A DNA stretch of 42,380 bases from GCA-2686265 sp036010965 (GCA_036010965.1 DASCMO010000182.1:1-42380), one strand, 5' to 3'. Shown: positions 25,245 to 35,713, counted from the stretch's first letter. Notes: generated by a model not told the origin, from the sequence alone. Translations and numbers: made by a program.

Positions 25245-26959
25245 GCCGCTTGCTTCTCGATGCGCGCCCAGGCGTCTCGCAGGGAGACGGAGCGGTTGAA
25301 GACCGGTCGGCCGGCGACCGAGTCGGTGTTGTCGACGCAGAAGTAGCCCAAGCGCTCGAACTGGAACGTCTCACCCGCCGCGGCGCTCGCCAGGCTGGGC
25401 TCCAGCTTGCAGTCCACCAGGGCTTGCAGCGATCTTGGGTTGAGGTTGGAGAGGAAGTCGGACCCCTCCTCGACCTCTGACGGATCAGGGACGGCGAACA
25501 GGTGATCGTAGAGACGAACCTCGGCGTCGAAGGCGTGTTCGGCGCTGACCCAGTGGATGATGCCCTTGACCTTGCGTCCGTCCGCTGTCTGGCCGCGCGC
25601 GGACAGTGGGTCAAAGGTGCAGCGCAACTCGGTGACTTCCCCGCTCTCCGGGTCCTTCACGACCTCGTTGCAGGTGATGCAGTAGGCGTAGCGCAGTCGC
25701 ACCTCGCGTCCTGGGGCGAGGCGGAAGAACTTGCGCGGCGCATCCTCGCGGAAATCGTCGCGGTCAATGTAGAGGACCCGTGAGAAGGGCAGCTTGCGCG
25801 TGCCGGCCCCCTCATCCTCGGGGTTGTTGACGGCCTCGATCTCCTCGGCCTCGCCCTCGGGGTAGTTATCGATCACGACCCGTAGGGGCCGCAGTACGGC
25901 CATGCGCCGCTGTGCGCTGCGGTTGAGCTCGCTCCGCAGGGAGTTCTCGAGCTTCACCATGTCGATCGTGCTGTTGAACTTTGCAACCCCGATCTCCGTG
26001 CAGAAGTCCCGAATCGATGCGGGTGTGTACCCGCGCCGCCGCAACCCGCACAGGGTCGGCATGCGCGGGTCATCCCAGCCGCTGACCAGGCCTTCTTCCA
26101 CCAATCGGATGAGCTTGCGCTTGCTCGTCAGGGTGTAGGTGAGGTTCAAGCGTGCGAACTCGTACTGCCGCGGTCTGTGTTGCGTCGTGAGGTGGTCCAA
26201 GCACCAGTCGTACAGGGCGCGGTGGTTCTCGAATTCCAGGCTGCAGAGGGAGTGGGTCACTCCCTCGATGGCGTCCGATTGTCCGTGCGCCCAGTCGTAC
26301 ATGGGGTAGATGCACCACGCATCGCCTGTCCGCAGGTGGTGCACGTGCATGATGCGGTACAGCACCGGGTCTCGCAGGTTCATGTTGGGCGAGGCCATGT
26401 CGATCTTCGCGCGCAGGGTGCGTGCCCCGTCGGCGAACTCGCCCGCACGCATGCGGCGGAACAGGTCGAGGTTGTCCTCGACGGATCGCTCGCGGTGGGG
26501 GCTGTTGCGCCCAGGCTCGGTCACCGTGCCGCGGTAGGCCCGTGTCTGTTCCGCGTCCAGATCGTCCACGTAGGCGAGCCCCTGCCCGATCAGATCGAGC
26601 GCGAACTCGAAGAGGCGCTCGAAGTAATCCGAGGCGTAGCGGTCCTCTCCGGCCCAGTCGAATCCGAGCCAGCTGATGTCCTCCTTCATGGAGTCGACGT
26701 ATTCGACGTCCTCCCGCACGGGGTTGGTGTCGTCGAAGCGCAGGTTGCACTTTCCGCCATACTCCGCTGCGATCGCGAAGTTGAGGCAGATCGCCTTGGC
26801 ATGCCCGATGTGGAGGTACCCGTTGGGCTCGGGTGGAAAGCGCGTCACGACCCGGCCTTCGTTCCGACCCGCGGCGACGTCCTCGTCGATCACCGCCTGG
26901 ATGAAGTTACGGCGTTCGGTAGGGGCCGCACCCTCCTCAGTTTCGCCGGGGATGCTCAT
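25235..26959 (-). CDS. glnS: Glutaminyl-tRNA synthetase
   Basis: The 574-residue product charges tRNA-Gln with glutamine, so the organism may use the direct route rather than, or as well as, transamidation. It is a class I synthetase: residues 42-56 contain FPPEPNGYLHIGHAKA with the HIGH signature (His50-His53), later the D-D-T-N-P-x-R-E motif, and the KMSKS equivalent LTSKRKLIRLV. The C-terminal beta-barrel anticodon-binding part is complete. Length is slightly above that of the enterobacterial enzyme, mostly from a 17-residue N-terminal extension before NFIQAVIDED. There is no Shine-Dalgarno, and a good promoter ends only ten bases upstream of the ATG, so the message may be close to leaderless. 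Its 3' end overlaps the convergent dehydrogenase gene. Confidence 0.95.
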   Translation of the reverse strand: MSIPGETEEGAAPTERRNFIQAVIDEDVAAGRNEGRVVTRFPPEPNGYLHIGHAKAICLNFAIAAEYGGKCNLRFDDTNPVREDVEYVDSMKEDISWLGFDWAGEDRYASDYFERLFEFALDLIGQGLAYVDDLDAEQTRAYRGTVTEPGRNSPHRERSVEDNLDLFRRMRAGEFADGARTLRAKIDMASPNMNLRDPVLYRIMHVHHLRTGDAWCIYPMYDWAHGQSDAIEGVTHSLCSLEFENHRALYDWCLDHLTTQHRPRQYEFARLNLTYTLTSKRKLIRLVEEGLVSGWDDPRMPTLCGLRRRGYTPASIRDFCTEIGVAKFNSTIDMVKLENSLRSELNRSAQRRMAVLRPLRVVIDNYPEGEAEEIEAVNNPEDEGAGTRKLPFSRVLYIDRDDFREDAPRKFFRLAPGREVRLRYAYCITCNEVVKDPESGEVTELRCTFDPLSARGQTADGRKVKGIIHWVSAEHAFDAEVRLYDHLFAVPDPSEVEEGSDFLSNLNPRSLQALVDCKLEPSLASAAAGETFQFERLGYFCVDNTDSVAGRPVFNRSVSLRDAWARIEKQAAQR

Positions 26960-27474
26960 GGGCGCGGGATCATAGCACCGCCCCGATGGGGTGTCGCCGA
27001 GGGGGAGGAGGGCAGGGCTCGCGCGTCGATCGCGGGCGAAGAGGCAGCGCCTGGCGCGCGCTCACACCATGAGGATCGCCTCCACTCTCCGGATGCCATC
27101 GGAGGTGGAGGCGAATAAGGACTCGGCCTCGCGGGCAGATATGACGCCTGGTAAGCATCTCGATAGAGAGCCCGCAGGGTTGCCGCCGCCGGTTGCCTGG
27201 GACCGCCCGCGAGGGTTCCGAGTCCACAGGATGGACGGAGGGGCCCTCTGTGGGGTTCCGTGAATCCGGCCTGGAGGCGCATTTTTCCGCACCGCACCCC
27301 CTCTCACGAGTCAGGAGCCCGTATCTGCTCTCCTGCCGGCGGTCAGGCGTACTGGCGGGTCATGGGGCGTGAGGCCCGGCCGCGGGCCGCCACGATCCAC
27401 CGATCTCGATGGCGCGGGGGCCACGGAGCCAGGATCGGAGGTGACGATCCAGCGAGGATGCGTATTCTCCTCGC
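26960..27474. other. Divergent intergenic region between glnS and the iminopeptidase gene
   Basis: Besides the candidate glnS promoter (26969-26997) I see a GC-rich hairpin (27373-27388, GGCCCG/CGGGCC arms) and no recognisable gene. An open frame of about 110 codons on the minus strand is Arg/Pro/Ser-rich and looks like a chance frame. No RNA gene was recognised. Confidence 0.55.
26969..26997 (-). promoter_or_regulatory. Candidate sigma-70 promoter of glnS
   Basis: On the minus strand GCGACA (four of six to the -35 consensus), 17 bases, TATGAT (five of six to the -10). The -10 ends ten bases before the glnS ATG, leaving room for only a few bases of leader. Confidence 0.45.
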
Positions 27475-28767
27475 ATGGGCGAGAGAGATACGTTCCTTCC
27501 GGGCCTGCATGTGGTCGAGCACGAGTTTCGGGTGCCCCTGGATCACGATGCGCCCGAGCGGGGGGAACTCTCGCTCTTCGCGCGCGAGGTCGTCTCGCGC
27601 AGCCGCGGAGCCGAGGACCGACCCTGGCTCGTCTTCCTGCAGGGCGGCCCCGGCTTCGAATCTCCCAGGCCTCCGTCTAGGAGCGGCTGGCTCGGGCGGG
27701 CTGTCGCCAACTACCGGGTTCTGTTGCTCGACCAGCGTGGTACCGGACGCAGCAGTCGCGTCTGCGTCCAGTCTCTCTCGCGCTTCGAGGCACCCCGTGA
27801 TCAGGTTGAGTACCTGACCCACTTTCGCGCGGACTCGATCGTCCGTGACGCGGAGCACATTCGGCGGGAACTGGTCGGTCCAACGGGGCGCTGGAGCCTT
27901 CTGGGCCAGAGCTTCGGCGGCTTCTGCGCCGTTCACTACCTCTCGGCGTTCCCCGAAGGTCTGCGGGAGGTGTTCATCACAGGAGGCTTGCCCTCTCTAG
28001 TGAGGCCCGCGGAGGAGATCTACCGCGCGACCTACCGACGTGTGCTGGACCGCAATCGCCGGTACTACGACCGTTACCCCGCGGATGTCGAGCGCGTCCG
28101 ACGCATCGTCGATCATCTCGATGCCCACGATGTTCGCTTGCCGAGTGGCGCGTGCCTCTCGCCTCGCAGGTTTCAGCAGCTGGGCTTGGCTTTCGGCCAG
28201 AGCGACGGGCTGGAGCAGGTGCACTACCTCGTGGAGGATGGGTTCGTGCCCGGGCGTGAGGGACCGGAGCTCTCGCACGCCTTCCTGGGCGCCGTGGAGC
28301 GGGCTCAGCCCTTCGACGCCAACCCCCTCTACGCCGTCCTGCACGAGGCGTGCTATGCCCAGGGGGGTGCCACGGCATGGGCGGCCGAGCGCGTACGTGC
28401 AGAGCATCCGGAGTTCGACGCTGCGACCGGTGGACGCGTGTACTTCACGGGCGAGATGGTCTACCCCTGGATGTTCTCGGAATACGACCAGCTGAGACCG
28501 CTCGAAGAGGCGGCGCTGACGCTGGCTGAGCGCGTGGAGTGGCCGCGCCTCTACGACCTTGAACGCCTCGCACAGAACGAAGTCCCGTGCGTGGCCACGG
28601 TCTACGAGGACGACATGTATGTCGAGCGGTCTTTCTCCCTGGAGACCGCGCGAGCCATCGGTGGTCTTCGGGTCTGGATCACGAATGAGTACGAGCACAA
28701 CGGCTTGCGCGCGGAGGGCGAGCGCATCCTCGACCGCATGATCGAGATGATCCGAGGAGAACGCTGA
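27475..28767 (+). CDS. Proline iminopeptidase-like alpha/beta hydrolase (S33)
   Basis: The 430-residue product is a serine hydrolase of the S33 type that releases N-terminal proline (or a related residue) from peptides, probably in the cytoplasm as no signal peptide is seen. The oxyanion segment FLQGGPGFESP (about 54-64), DQRGTGRSS (86-94) and the nucleophile elbow GQSFGGF (Ser146) match the family. The base His lies in NEYEHNGLR near the C-terminus; the acid is probably in VYEDDMY. The length (430) fits the larger type II iminopeptidases. I start at the ATG at 27475; the Shine-Dalgarno is weak. A glycosylasparaginase-type gene follows after nine bases, so both may act on peptides or glycopeptides taken up from outside. 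Confidence 0.85.
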   Translation: MGERDTFLPGLHVVEHEFRVPLDHDAPERGELSLFAREVVSRSRGAEDRPWLVFLQGGPGFESPRPPSRSGWLGRAVANYRVLLLDQRGTGRSSRVCVQSLSRFEAPRDQVEYLTHFRADSIVRDAEHIRRELVGPTGRWSLLGQSFGGFCAVHYLSAFPEGLREVFITGGLPSLVRPAEEIYRATYRRVLDRNRRYYDRYPADVERVRRIVDHLDAHDVRLPSGACLSPRRFQQLGLAFGQSDGLEQVHYLVEDGFVPGREGPELSHAFLGAVERAQPFDANPLYAVLHEACYAQGGATAWAAERVRAEHPEFDAATGGRVYFTGEMVYPWMFSEYDQLRPLEEAALTLAERVEWPRLYDLERLAQNEVPCVATVYEDDMYVERSFSLETARAIGGLRVWITNEYEHNGLRAEGERILDRMIEMIRGER

Positions 28768-28776
28768 GGAACCGTG

Positions 28777-29736
28777 ATGTCCGACCCGATCCTGTTGACC
28801 ACCTGGTCCTTTGGGCAGGCCGCCAACGCCGCCGCCTGGCCTGGCCTGGCCGGGGGAGGCGACGGGCTGGATGCCGTCGAGGCGGTCTGTCGCTACGTGG
28901 AGCTGGACGCCGCCGTCGAGTCCGTGGGCCTTGGAGGCATGCCGGATGCTGCAGGCGCGGTGACCTTGGACGGCTGCGTGATGCAGGGGCCCGCACGCTG
29001 CGGGAGCGTGTGCTGCCTGTCGTTCTGCCCGCACCCGGTTTCGGTCGCGAGGCGCGTGATGGATGCGACCGAGCATGTGATGCTGGCGGGAGCCGGCGCG
29101 GACGCCTTCGCCGAGGCGGAGGGTTTCGATGGGGGTGCGGTGCTGTCGGATAGGGCGCGCGAGTGCTGGGCTGAGCGCCGCTCCGGTTCCCCAGGTCCCT
29201 TTCCACCTACCGCCCCCTCCACCCTGGGAGGACCGCTCCGCACTCCCGACGGTAGCGCTCGGCCCGAGGGGAATCCCGACCAGACCGGAGACGCCTCCCG
29301 CTCCCACGACACTGTGGCCGTCCTCGCCCTCGACACCGCCGGGCGCCTGAGCGGAGGCTGTTCCACCAGCGGCATGGCTTGGAAGCTCCCCGGGCGCGTG
29401 GGCGACTCGCCCATCATCGGCCACGGCCTCTATGTCCATCCCGTCCACGGCGCCGCGGCCGCGACAGGGAAGGGTGAGCTTGTGATGGGGTTGTGCAGCT
29501 CCTTTGACGCTGTCGAGCGCATGCGAGCGGGCGCGAGCCCCCTCGAGGCGCTCGCCGGGGCCCTCGCGCGAATCCGTGACGAGCACGACCTGACCCCGGA
29601 TGATCAGGTGGGGATGATCGCCCTCTCTCCGGCCGGAGAATGGGCCGGCGCATCCCTCTGGCCAGACTACCGCAGCGCTATCCGGACCCTGGAACGCGAC
29701 GAGGTCGTCGATCCCGAGCTGGTCCTGTGTGACTAG
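28777..29736 (+). CDS. N4-(beta-N-acetylglucosaminyl)-L-asparaginase / isoaspartyl peptidase family
   Basis: The 319-residue product is an N-terminal nucleophile hydrolase made as a proenzyme. In the family it cuts itself before a Thr and then releases Asn-linked N-acetylglucosamine or isoaspartyl or asparagine residues. The N-terminus WSFGQAANAAAW and GLGGMPDAAG, the autoprocessing site HDTVAVLALD (Thr179, with the linker before it unusually rich in Pro and Gly), and GRVGDSPIIGHGLYV after STSGM are diagnostic. They fit glycosylasparaginase better than plant-type asparaginase. No signal peptide is visible. A GTG lies directly before the ATG; I use the ATG. It is coupled to the iminopeptidase gene (nine-base gap), and its stop codon lies in a long palindrome. 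Confidence 0.88.
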   Translation: MSDPILLTTWSFGQAANAAAWPGLAGGGDGLDAVEAVCRYVELDAAVESVGLGGMPDAAGAVTLDGCVMQGPARCGSVCCLSFCPHPVSVARRVMDATEHVMLAGAGADAFAEAEGFDGGAVLSDRARECWAERRSGSPGPFPPTAPSTLGGPLRTPDGSARPEGNPDQTGDASRSHDTVAVLALDTAGRLSGGCSTSGMAWKLPGRVGDSPIIGHGLYVHPVHGAAAATGKGELVMGLCSSFDAVERMRAGASPLEALAGALARIRDEHDLTPDDQVGMIALSPAGEWAGASLWPDYRSAIRTLERDEVVDPELVLCD

Positions 29737-29770
29737 ACAAGGTGGCTGCGATCGCGGCCAACTTGCCTAG
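29733..29770. terminator. 38-base palindrome containing both convergent stop codons
   Basis: The arms are symmetrical around GCGATCGC (29748-29755): CTAG, CAAG, TGGC and GCGA on the left match GCCA, CTTG and CTAG on the right, with two mismatches and one G-U over 19 possible pairs. The left arm starts with the TAG of the asparaginase-type gene and the right arm ends with that of the SGNH gene. The symmetry suits a bidirectional terminator, but no T-run follows either way. Confidence 0.6.
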
Positions 29771-30753
29771 CGCGGGTCGAGCAGGTCAGCGAGGAAACCC
29801 AGTAAAGACTCCGCGGCAATAGCGTGCGCACTCTCGTTGGCGTGCTGGTCGTGGGGGGAGACCCACAAGTCAGGCCCGCGCTTGCCGCGGAACGCCTCCA
29901 GCAAGGAATGCACGGGCATGCCTGCCTCGGTGGCGAACTCCTCGAGCAGGGAGCAGATGGGCTCGAAGTGATAGTCCTCGTCGAGACCGGCGAGGACCGG
30001 AAAGACGACGAAAGCCGTGCGAACGGAGCGCGACCGTGCGTCGTCGCGGATGAGGAGCAGGCGCTCCTGGGCCCGGCTCCACTCGACGGTCTGCTCCGGG
30101 GTCCCCAGGTAGGCATCGACGAAGCGGGCTGTGTGGTGCTCGCGGATGAGGGCACGGTCTCGCGAGTCACGGTAGAAGCGGTAGAGATACGAGGCGCGGT
30201 ATGGCCGCGAATCGCGATTTCGCTTGGCGACTTCGTCACGGATCTCCTCGAAGAACTCCGGGATCGATCCCGAGAGCGTTCCGTCCCGCAGGAAGAAAAC
30301 GATCACGACCAGATCGGGGTCGAAGCGGGCCTTCATCTCGTCCCAGACCTGGACCCACATGTCCGTCAGGCTGCCGATGATCGCGCCGTTGAATGCCTCG
30401 ACGCGCTCGACCCCCGCGGAGGACAGTTGGTCGGTGAGATCGCGCTCCAAGATCCGCACGAAGGTGTCCTCGTCGCGCGGGACGCCCATGCCGAAGGTGA
30501 AGGAATCACCGAGGAACAGGACGCGCTGCACACCGGCGGGCTTGGCGTGGTCGTGAGCGGGGCCGCGCAGGTTGTGGTGGTTGCGTTCGTAGGAGAGTTC
30601 GCGGTGCTCGGCTTGCTCCTCAGCGAGCTGCTCGTACCACGGTGCGCTGTAGATTGAACGGGCCCCGACCTCGGCGAGGAGGAAGCAGACCAGCAGCACG
30701 CCGAGGGAGAGCAGCGCCCCTCGGAGGCGTCGGCGGCGGCGAGCGGTATTCAT
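29767..30753 (-). CDS. SGNH/GDSL-type hydrolase, membrane anchored or secreted
   Basis: The 328-residue product starts with a run of Arg and a hydrophobic segment (about residues 13-30), which could be a signal peptide or a membrane anchor. The catalytic block I is VLFLGDSFTFG (Ser84), and the last block has SPHDQHANESAHAI, giving the D-x-H of the SGNH family. Block III (G-x-N) is not obvious, and I see AFNGAIIGS as a possible block II. Members act as esterases, often deacetylating or acetylating polysaccharides; the location fits an extracytoplasmic glycan. It is the only leftward gene of its unit and diverges from the sulfatase gene after 95 bases. Confidence 0.8.
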   Translation of the reverse strand: MNTARRRRRLRGALLSLGVLLVCFLLAEVGARSIYSAPWYEQLAEEQAEHRELSYERNHHNLRGPAHDHAKPAGVQRVLFLGDSFTFGMGVPRDEDTFVRILERDLTDQLSSAGVERVEAFNGAIIGSLTDMWVQVWDEMKARFDPDLVVIVFFLRDGTLSGSIPEFFEEIRDEVAKRNRDSRPYRASYLYRFYRDSRDRALIREHHTARFVDAYLGTPEQTVEWSRAQERLLLIRDDARSRSVRTAFVVFPVLAGLDEDYHFEPICSLLEEFATEAGMPVHSLLEAFRGKRGPDLWVSPHDQHANESAHAIAAESLLGFLADLLDPR

Positions 30754-30848
30754 GCGCGAGGATCAGAACAACCCGATAGCCCCGCGGCAAGGCGCGTAAC
30801 CCGTCCATGCACACACGCCAGGCTCGGAGTACACTCAGCCGCTCCACC

Positions 30849-32390
30849 ATGAATCGGCTCCCGATCGCCACCTTGACCGCGATATTCGCGGCGCTCATTC
30901 TCCACGCTCCCGCATCCGCGGCGCCGAGCGGGCAGGATGTACAGGCGCCGCGCCCGAACATCGTCCTGATCCTCTGCGACGACATGGGTTGGTCGGACAT
31001 CGGCTGCTTCGGCGGCGAGATCCGCACGCCCAGCATCGACAGGATCGCTGCGGAGGGACTGCGGTTCACTCGCTTCTACAACAACGCCAAGTGCACGACG
31101 ACCCGCGCCTCACTGGTGACGGGGCTGTACCCGCGGCGTCGCGGAGCACTCCTGAAGGAGAACATGGCGACGGTGGGCGAAGTCCTCGGAAGGGCCGGTT
31201 ACTCGACGGCGCTGAGCGGGAAGTGGCATCTGGGTTCGAGAGCGCCACGCCGTCCCATCGACCGCGGGTTCGACGTCTTCCACGGGCTGCTCGATGGTTG
31301 CTGCAACTACTTCGATCCGGCGCAGCCCGACCCCGAGTTCAAGGGAGGGCGCGAGCGCGTGTTCGTCCACGGCGAGCGGCGCGTCGTCGAATTTCCCGAT
31401 GACTTCTACACGACCGACGATTTCACCGAGCACGCCGTCGAGACGATCCGGGCCTTCGCGCAGACAGAGGCTCCCTTCTTCGTGCATGTGTGCTACACGG
31501 CTCCGCACTACCCTCTTCACGCGCGCCCTGAGGACATCGCGACCTACGAGGGCCGCTACGACGCGGGTTGGGAAGCCCTGCGCCGTGAGCGTCACGGGCG
31601 CCAGGTCGAGATGGGTCTCGTCGACCCGCGCTGGGACCTGCCGCCCCTGGAGCCGGGAGTCCGGCCGTGGGCCGACGCGCCCGACAAGGGGTGGCAGGCT
31701 GACCGCATGGAGGTCTACGCGGCGATGGTCGATCGCATGGACCAGGGCATCGGCCGCATCCTCGACGCGCTGGAGGAGGAGGGCGTCGACGACGACACCC
31801 TGGTGATCTTCCTCTCGGACAACGGGGGCTGCGCGGAGATCCCGGGCGGAGAAGATCCCGGGCGCATCCCGGGGCCAAAGGAGTACTACACCACCTGCGG
31901 GCCGGGCTGGGCCTTCGCGCAGAATACACCGTTTCGCCGCTACAAGACCTGGGCCCATGAAGGCGGCATCGCGACTCCCCTCGTGGCGCGCTGGCCGGCG
32001 GGGATCGAGGCCGGGACCATGACGGACCAGGTGGGCCATGTCATCGACCTGCTGCCAACCCTGGCGGAGCTGGCGGGCGCGGAGCACCCCGCGCGGCGCG
32101 GCGAGGTGGAACTTCTGGCCGTCGAGGGTCGCAGCCTGGCGGGCGTGCTGCGAGGCGAGCAGAGCGAGGATCGCGCTCCGCTCTTCTGGGAGTGGGCAGG
32201 CAATCGCGCGGTCCGCGCGGGCGACTCGAAGCTCGTCTGGGAGCGCAGGCTGAAGCGCTGGGAGCTCTACGACCTCGCCGTGGACCGCACGGAGATGCAC
32301 GACCTGGCCGAAGAGCATCCGGCAACGGTCGAGCGACTGGCGGTGCTGTGGAAGCAGTGGGCTCTGGAGACCGGCGTCCGCAAGGACTGA
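30849..32390 (+). CDS. Secreted sulfatase (S1 family)
   Basis: The 513-residue product has a signal peptide (about residues 1-24). The sulfatase domain begins PNIVLILCDDMGWSD (Asp44, Asp45 metal ligands). The nucleophile motif is C-T-T-T-R (Cys82-Arg86) followed by ASLVTG, which fits formylglycine conversion; the usual Pro is Thr here, a tolerated variant. Further landmarks are KWHLGS, HARPED, and LSDNGG with the later Ca ligand Asn. The C-terminal part contains RHG-free text ending in a short sulfatase C-terminal beta-sheet (WELYDLAVDRTEMHDLAEEHP). Likely substrates are sulfated glycans. I start at the ATG giving the signal peptide; one in-frame ATG lies 14 codons upstream. No formylglycine-generating enzyme gene is present in the window. 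Confidence 0.93.
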   Translation: MNRLPIATLTAIFAALILHAPASAAPSGQDVQAPRPNIVLILCDDMGWSDIGCFGGEIRTPSIDRIAAEGLRFTRFYNNAKCTTTRASLVTGLYPRRRGALLKENMATVGEVLGRAGYSTALSGKWHLGSRAPRRPIDRGFDVFHGLLDGCCNYFDPAQPDPEFKGGRERVFVHGERRVVEFPDDFYTTDDFTEHAVETIRAFAQTEAPFFVHVCYTAPHYPLHARPEDIATYEGRYDAGWEALRRERHGRQVEMGLVDPRWDLPPLEPGVRPWADAPDKGWQADRMEVYAAMVDRMDQGIGRILDALEEEGVDDDTLVIFLSDNGGCAEIPGGEDPGRIPGPKEYYTTCGPGWAFAQNTPFRRYKTWAHEGGIATPLVARWPAGIEAGTMTDQVGHVIDLLPTLAELAGAEHPARRGEVELLAVEGRSLAGVLRGEQSEDRAPLFWEWAGNRAVRAGDSKLVWERRLKRWELYDLAVDRTEMHDLAEEHPATVERLAVLWKQWALETGVRKD

Positions 32391-32426
32391 CCGGCCCCGG
32401 ATCCCAGGGCGCCTCGTCGTCGTCGG

Positions 32427-32429
<3 letters not shown>
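32388..32429. terminator. Inverted repeat spanning both stop codons of a convergent pair
   Basis: TGACCG (32388-32393) and CGGTCA (32424-32429) are perfect arms 30 bases apart; the first three bases of each are the TGA stop codons, so only three pairs are not trivial. The loop is large. I give it low weight as a terminator. Confidence 0.25.
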
Positions 32430-34127
<1,698 letters not shown>

Positions 34128-34157
34128 GGCCGTACCGTACCCCGTGCGGAGCTCGTC

Positions 34158-35615
34158 TCAGCGCCGGGAAAGCCACTTCAGGAATCGACCCTCCAGGCAG
34201 TCCTCGTCCGCGTCGGAGTTGCTGAGGGCGCTGCCGTAGATCTCCTCGACCGTGGCCTCGAAGTCTCTCTCGTTCGAGGTGTCGGCCATCGCCCGGAGGA
34301 GCCCCGCGAAGGCCGCGTTCGAATCTCGCCTGGAGCCAGAGCCGTCTTCCCTCAGCCAGTACAGAAACGCGCTCTTGTAGCTGCGCAGGAACTCCAGGTA
34401 GTCACCCTCAAGTCGGCTCGGAGGGCCGATGCGGTCGGCGGCGTGGGAGCCGAGCACGGGCGCCGTCACCACGTGGGTGGCGTGCCCCGAGCGCGACTCG
34501 AGCAGGAAGTGCGCGAACCTGTTGCCCGACCGCCTGCGTTCACTCGCTCCGGCCTTCTGGGCCGCTCGGAGTACCCGGCGAAAGTGGTGCTTGCCCTGAT
34601 CGACGCGCCAGCGGCTGTCGGCGTCATGGCGAGGCAGGCGCCCGCCTTCCGATCTTCCCCCCGGCACGAAGACCTCGCGTCGCTCGGTCTGATTTCCGCT
34701 CAGGTCGCCGTCAATGCGCGTGTCGACTTCCCCGAACTGGTCGATGACCAGGTTCATGGAGAGTCCCGAGGCGAAGGCGGATGGGAGCGCTCCGTCGTAC
34801 TGCCGGTCGAGCAAGGCCCCGAGGGCGAGGTGGGTGATCTGCTCCACCATCCCGCGTGGATTGCGTGCGTTCATACTCTCGCCCCGCGTGTAGTCGTTTC
34901 CGACGTTCCCCGACGCCTTGAACTCGAGGGCGTACACGAGCATCTCGTCCAGGAAGAAGTGCATCCAGCGGTCCGTGCCCGCGACCCAATAGTGCGAGGC
35001 GAGCTCAGGTCGCAGCCAGCCGACGAAGTTCAGGAACTCGACAAACTGGGAGCGTGTGGGCATGAGCACCAGGGAGATGGGCTTGGAGCCGCTGAGCGTC
35101 CCGCCGAGGCCGTCACCAGCCAGGAGCCCTGCGCGCACCCGCTGTTGGGCCGCCCGCACCTTGTCGGAAGCGTCGTGGATGTCGTACACCCCGCGCCCGT
35201 CGGGTTCGGCAAAGGCGGAGACCTTCCACCTTCCGGCCCAGCGCTCCAGTGTGTCGAGGTCCTTCTCTATCTGCGCGGTTTCCGTGCCGGTCGGATCGAT
35301 CCACTCCAGCCAGAGCCGTTGGGCTGAGAAGAGGGATTCGCAGATGTCACGGAACGCGCCCGCGCTCTCCCTACGCTCGAGATCCAGCGCGGGCATCCGG
35401 AGTTCGAAGAGGCCGACGTCGGCGCGGATGAAATCGGTGCGGAGGATCTCCGGCAGGCTGACGTCCTCACGCCGTGCTCCCGCCAGGCCGTGATCGACGA
35501 GGAAGCGACGGGCGATCTCCTCGTAGGAGAGGTTGCCGCGAGGCGCGGAGGCCGGGATCGCAGATTCCCCCTGCACGGCCATCGTGACCCCCGCCATCAG
35601 TATCAGTGCGATCAT
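34158..35615 (-). CDS. Exported protein of tandem paralogue family, copy A
   Basis: The 485-residue product has a signal peptide (residues 1-15). The middle and C-terminal parts are clearly homologous to the upstream neighbour. Shared blocks include a strand with SLVLMPTRSQF, a FLDEMLVYALEF segment, MNLVIDQFGEVDTRIDGD, REVFVPGG, SRWRVDQGK, LRAAQKAG and a final CLEGRFLKWLSR. I do not recognise a family. The arrangement around 258-285 (EQITHLALGALL, then LPSAFASGLSMNL) resembles the HExxH helix and the P-W-x-x-E-G-L-A motif of peptidase-MA-like gluzincins, with the metal ligands and catalytic Glu replaced. It could be a zinc-free relative. GAGG precedes the ATG. It lies between copy B (171 bases upstream) and the gamma-glutamyltransferase gene (30 bases downstream). 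Confidence 0.7.
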   Translation of the reverse strand: MIALILMAGVTMAVQGESAIPASAPRGNLSYEEIARRFLVDHGLAGARREDVSLPEILRTDFIRADVGLFELRMPALDLERRESAGAFRDICESLFSAQRLWLEWIDPTGTETAQIEKDLDTLERWAGRWKVSAFAEPDGRGVYDIHDASDKVRAAQQRVRAGLLAGDGLGGTLSGSKPISLVLMPTRSQFVEFLNFVGWLRPELASHYWVAGTDRWMHFFLDEMLVYALEFKASGNVGNDYTRGESMNARNPRGMVEQITHLALGALLDRQYDGALPSAFASGLSMNLVIDQFGEVDTRIDGDLSGNQTERREVFVPGGRSEGGRLPRHDADSRWRVDQGKHHFRRVLRAAQKAGASERRRSGNRFAHFLLESRSGHATHVVTAPVLGSHAADRIGPPSRLEGDYLEFLRSYKSAFLYWLREDGSGSRRDSNAAFAGLLRAMADTSNERDFEATVEEIYGSALSNSDADEDCLEGRFLKWLSRR

Positions 35616-35690
35616 CCTCGGTCTCCCTTTCTCCTCTTGAGGTCCTGCGGGCCACGCTCCGCCATTCCCCTCGGTGGGCGAGGAATTTCC

Positions 35691-35713
35691 CGCCCCTTTG
35701 CTATCGAGGGGCG
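35691..35713 (-). promoter_or_regulatory. Hairpin between the tandem paralogue genes
   Basis: CGCCCCT and AGGGGCG form a perfect seven-pair stem with a nine-base loop in the 171-base gap between copy B and copy A. It could be an attenuator or an RNA-processing site that separates expression of the two copies. No T-run follows. Confidence 0.35.

Noticed and set aside
27201..27262. T-loop-like GGGTTCCGAGTCC and GGGGTTCCGTGAATCC, possible tRNA
   Set aside because: They do not fit GGTTCRANYCC, and I could not fold acceptor, D and anticodon arms around them.
27997..29586. A 529-codon open frame on the minus strand
   Set aside because: It spans the junction of the iminopeptidase and asparaginase genes, both supported by catalytic motifs on the plus strand.
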